DNA from: Palleronia pelagia
Lineage (GTDB): Bacteria > Pseudomonadota > Alphaproteobacteria > Rhodobacterales > Rhodobacteraceae
NCBI RefSeq assembly: GCF_900110115.1
Contig: NZ_FOCM01000006.1
Span: 231,001-295,000, forward strand
Direction of reading: 5' to 3'
DNA length: 64,000 bases
This document shows positions 62,594 through 64,000 of the stretch, piece after piece (within the stretch, counting starts at the first letter, position 1; each line of letters starts with the position of its first letter). Both the position numbers and the translations under genes were made by a program. The notes below the pieces were generated by a model. It saw nothing but the letters and a program-made list of their open reading frames with translations. It was not told the origin of the DNA and searched no databases.

Positions 62594-63231
62594 GCCGTCA
62601 TGGCCCCCTTCGCATCGGCATCGGCGGCCCCGTGGGCGCCGGAAAGACCACGCTGACCGCGGCGCTGGCCCAACGGCTGCACCCGGGCCTGTCGCTGGGC
62701 GTCATCACCAACGACATCTATACGCAGGAAGATGCCGAGGCGTTGATGCGGATGCAGGTGCTTCCGGGCGACCGCATCATCGGGGTCGAAACGGGCGGCT
62801 GCCCCCACACCGCCATACGCGAGGACGCGTCGATCAACCTGGCCGCCGTGGCCCGCATGCGCGACCGGCACCCCGATCTCGAGGTCGTGCTGATCGAGTC
62901 GGGCGGCGACAACCTGTCGGCCACGTTTTCGCCCGAGCTGGCGGACCTGACGGTCTATGTCATCGACGTGGCGGCGGGCGAGGAGATCCCGCGCAAGGGC
63001 GGCCCGGCCATCACCCGGTCGGACCTGCTCGTGATCAACAAGACCGACCTCGCCCCCCATGTGGGCGCGTCGCTCGAGGTCATGGCACGCGATGCGGCCC
63101 GGATGCGCGGCGACCGGCCAGTCGTGTTCGCGTCCCTGCGCCGGGGCGAGGGCATCGCGGCGATCATCGAGATCCTGTCGCGAGAGGGTGGATTCGCCGT
63201 GCCCGAGACGGCCGAGACCTCCGACGCCTGA
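62590..63231 (+). CDS. ureG: Urease accessory GTPase UreG
   Basis: A 213-residue SIMIBI GTPase powering nickel insertion. Motifs: P-loop [11 protein letters not shown], the metal-binding CPH in [30 protein letters not shown] and the guanine motif [11 protein letters not shown]. It is the last urease gene in the cluster. Confidence 0.96.
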   Translation: MSRHGPLRIGIGGPVGAGKTTLTAALAQRLHPGLSLGVITNDIYTQEDAEALMRMQVLPGDRIIGVETGGCPHTAIREDASINLAAVARMRDRHPDLEVVLIESGGDNLSATFSPELADLTVYVIDVAAGEEIPRKGGPAITRSDLLVINKTDLAPHVGASLEVMARDAARMRGDRPVVFASLRRGEGIAAIIEILSREGGFAVPETAETSDA

Positions 63232-63350
63232 CCCGGCACGCCCGAAGCAGGGCCTTCCCGTGGACAGGCGCGGCGCCGCACGCTACCCCTTGGGGACACG
63301 TGGCGAGGGAGGCGCGACATGTCCGATATTCCGGTCCCGGGGGCAGACGA

Positions 63351-63803
63351 ATGCTGAAGGGAATCGATCCGCGGCTGAATGCCGACGTTCTCTTCGCCCT
63401 GCGCGCCATGGGGCATGGCGACACGCTGATCATCGCCGACACGAACTTCCCGGCCGACGCGGTATCGCGCGAAACGGTGTTGGGCGAATTGCTTCGGATG
63501 GAGAACCTGACAGCGACCGAAGCCGTCGGCGCGATCCTGTCGGTCCTGCCGCTCGACACGTTCGTGGATGATTTCGCCGCCCGGATGGCGGTGGTCGACG
63601 ATCCCGACTCGGTTCCCGAGGTCCAGCGCGAAGTACTGGCCACGATCGACGCTGCCGAGGGCGCATCACGTCCGATGGTGGCCGTCGACCGCTTCGCCTT
63701 CTACGACCTGGCACGCGACAGTTACGCCGTCATCCAGACCGGCGAGCGGCGATTCTACGGCTGCTTCATGCTGCGCAAGGGCGTCGTGGGGCCGGACGCA
63801 TGA
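63351..63803 (+). CDS. RbsD/FucU family mutarotase
   Basis: A 150-residue sugar mutarotase. Family features are MLKGIDPRLNADVLFALRAMGHGDTL (in part) with the catalytic histidine and aspartates, NFPADAVS, and the C-terminal ERRFYGCFMLRKGV. These enzymes interconvert sugar anomers. The ATGA overlap with the ribokinase gene points to ribose (RbsD) rather than fucose as substrate, though FucU-like members share the same pattern. Confidence 0.9.
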   Translation: MLKGIDPRLNADVLFALRAMGHGDTLIIADTNFPADAVSRETVLGELLRMENLTATEAVGAILSVLPLDTFVDDFAARMAVVDDPDSVPEVQREVLATIDAAEGASRPMVAVDRFAFYDLARDSYAVIQTGERRFYGCFMLRKGVVGPDA

Positions 63804-64000
63804 GTGTCGTGATCCTTGGCGTCTTTGTCGCCGATACCGCCTTCCATGCCGACCGGATGCCGATCATGGGCGAAACCGTGTTGGGCCGTGACTTCGTGCT
63901 CGGTCCCGGCGGCAAGGGCTCGAACCAGGCGGTGGCCGCCGCGCGCGCCGGGGCCGACGCGCATTTCCTTACCCGGCTGGGCACGGACGATTTCGCACGG
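63800..64000 (+). CDS. rbsK: PfkB family carbohydrate kinase, probable ribokinase (runs off the right edge)
   Basis: The first 67 residues of a PfkB-family kinase. The substrate-binding GPGGKGSNQAVAAARAGA and the preceding DRMPIMGETV are typical of ribokinase, which makes ribose 5-phosphate. Its start overlaps the stop of the RbsD-type gene, giving an rbsD-rbsK pair suited to ribose freed from nucleosides. Confidence 0.88.
   Translation, partial: MSVVILGVFVADTAFHADRMPIMGETVLGRDFVLGPGGKGSNQAVAAARAGADAHFLTRLGTDDFAR

Noticed and set aside
57070..63231. Urease cluster as a recent horizontal acquisition
   Set aside because: Base composition and codon use match the surrounding genes, and there is no integrase, tRNA or repeat boundary.
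1..64000. tRNA, rRNA, insertion sequences, prophage genes and CRISPR arrays
   Set aside because: I looked through the intergenic stretches, all shorter than 300 bases, and found no cloverleaf, transposase, integrase or regularly spaced repeats. A covariance-model search could still reveal small RNAs I cannot see.

Overview
The window is GC-rich (roughly two thirds G+C by eye) and gene-dense, with many ATGA, GTGA and TGATG overlaps. Its gene content points to a marine alphaproteobacterium of the Rhodobacteraceae/Roseobacter type: an RpoH of the RpoHII kind, a TAXI-type TRAP transporter, a Hint-domain protein, a DUF1127 protein, and a preTA/rutR/hydantoinase/urease set. The taxonomic call is inference from gene families; there is no rRNA gene to settle it. 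I see no tRNA, CRISPR array, prophage or insertion sequence.

Layout. 1-8.4 kb: the 3' end of an adenine deaminase gene, a ThDP-dependent enzyme, small envelope proteins and an M48 lipoprotein peptidase, a histone-deacetylase-like amidohydrolase, a YifB/ComM ATPase, a GST and two cobalamin-salvage genes. 8.5-13 kb: rpoH-chaN-coaBC-dut-thiF, overlapping head to tail, with a terminator-like hairpin inside the start of chaN. 13-17.9 kb: part of an amino-acid ABC transporter, an M3 oligopeptidase and an enolase-superfamily enzyme. 17.9-21.6 kb: a fused regulator/sulfate-activation ORF, the wreck of a malonyl-CoA synthetase gene, and trxB. 21.7-29.6 kb: an Lrp regulator, Hint protein, pgeF-midA-lgt operon, ubiK, a nuclease-like protein, an aminotransferase/SDR pair behind a GntR-like palindrome, and a free-standing RAM domain. 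29.8-35.4 kb: a minus-strand operon with TRAP-TAXI transporter, universal stress protein and class III aminotransferase. 35.6-42.8 kb: a membrane-tethered RTX-like protein, a PqiA-PqiA-PqiB-PqiC lipid-transport operon whose PqiB carries four long repeats, and a UbiB-type kinase. 42.9-64 kb: a nucleobase and urea nitrogen-salvage block.

The last block works as one pathway. PreT/PreA reduce uracil or thymine; the hydantoinase opens the dihydropyrimidine ring; the M20 amidohydrolase removes the carbamoyl group; RutR is the likely regulator; an NMT1-type ABC transporter probably imports the substrate; urease (UreDABC, UreEFG) releases ammonia from urea; RbsD and a ribokinase handle ribose. The truncated adenine deaminase at the left edge fits the same theme. 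Two RutR-like palindromes lie upstream of preT and of the amidohydrolase gene.

The points most worth a second look are an AT-rich HEPN-like gene fitted without gaps between the amidohydrolase and hydantoinase genes, the single open frame joining an EPS-type winged-helix regulator to Sat-CysC, the repeat-extended PqiB, the membrane-anchored E1-like protein after dut, and a short dispersed intergenic repeat that also sits between two genes of the ABC transporter.
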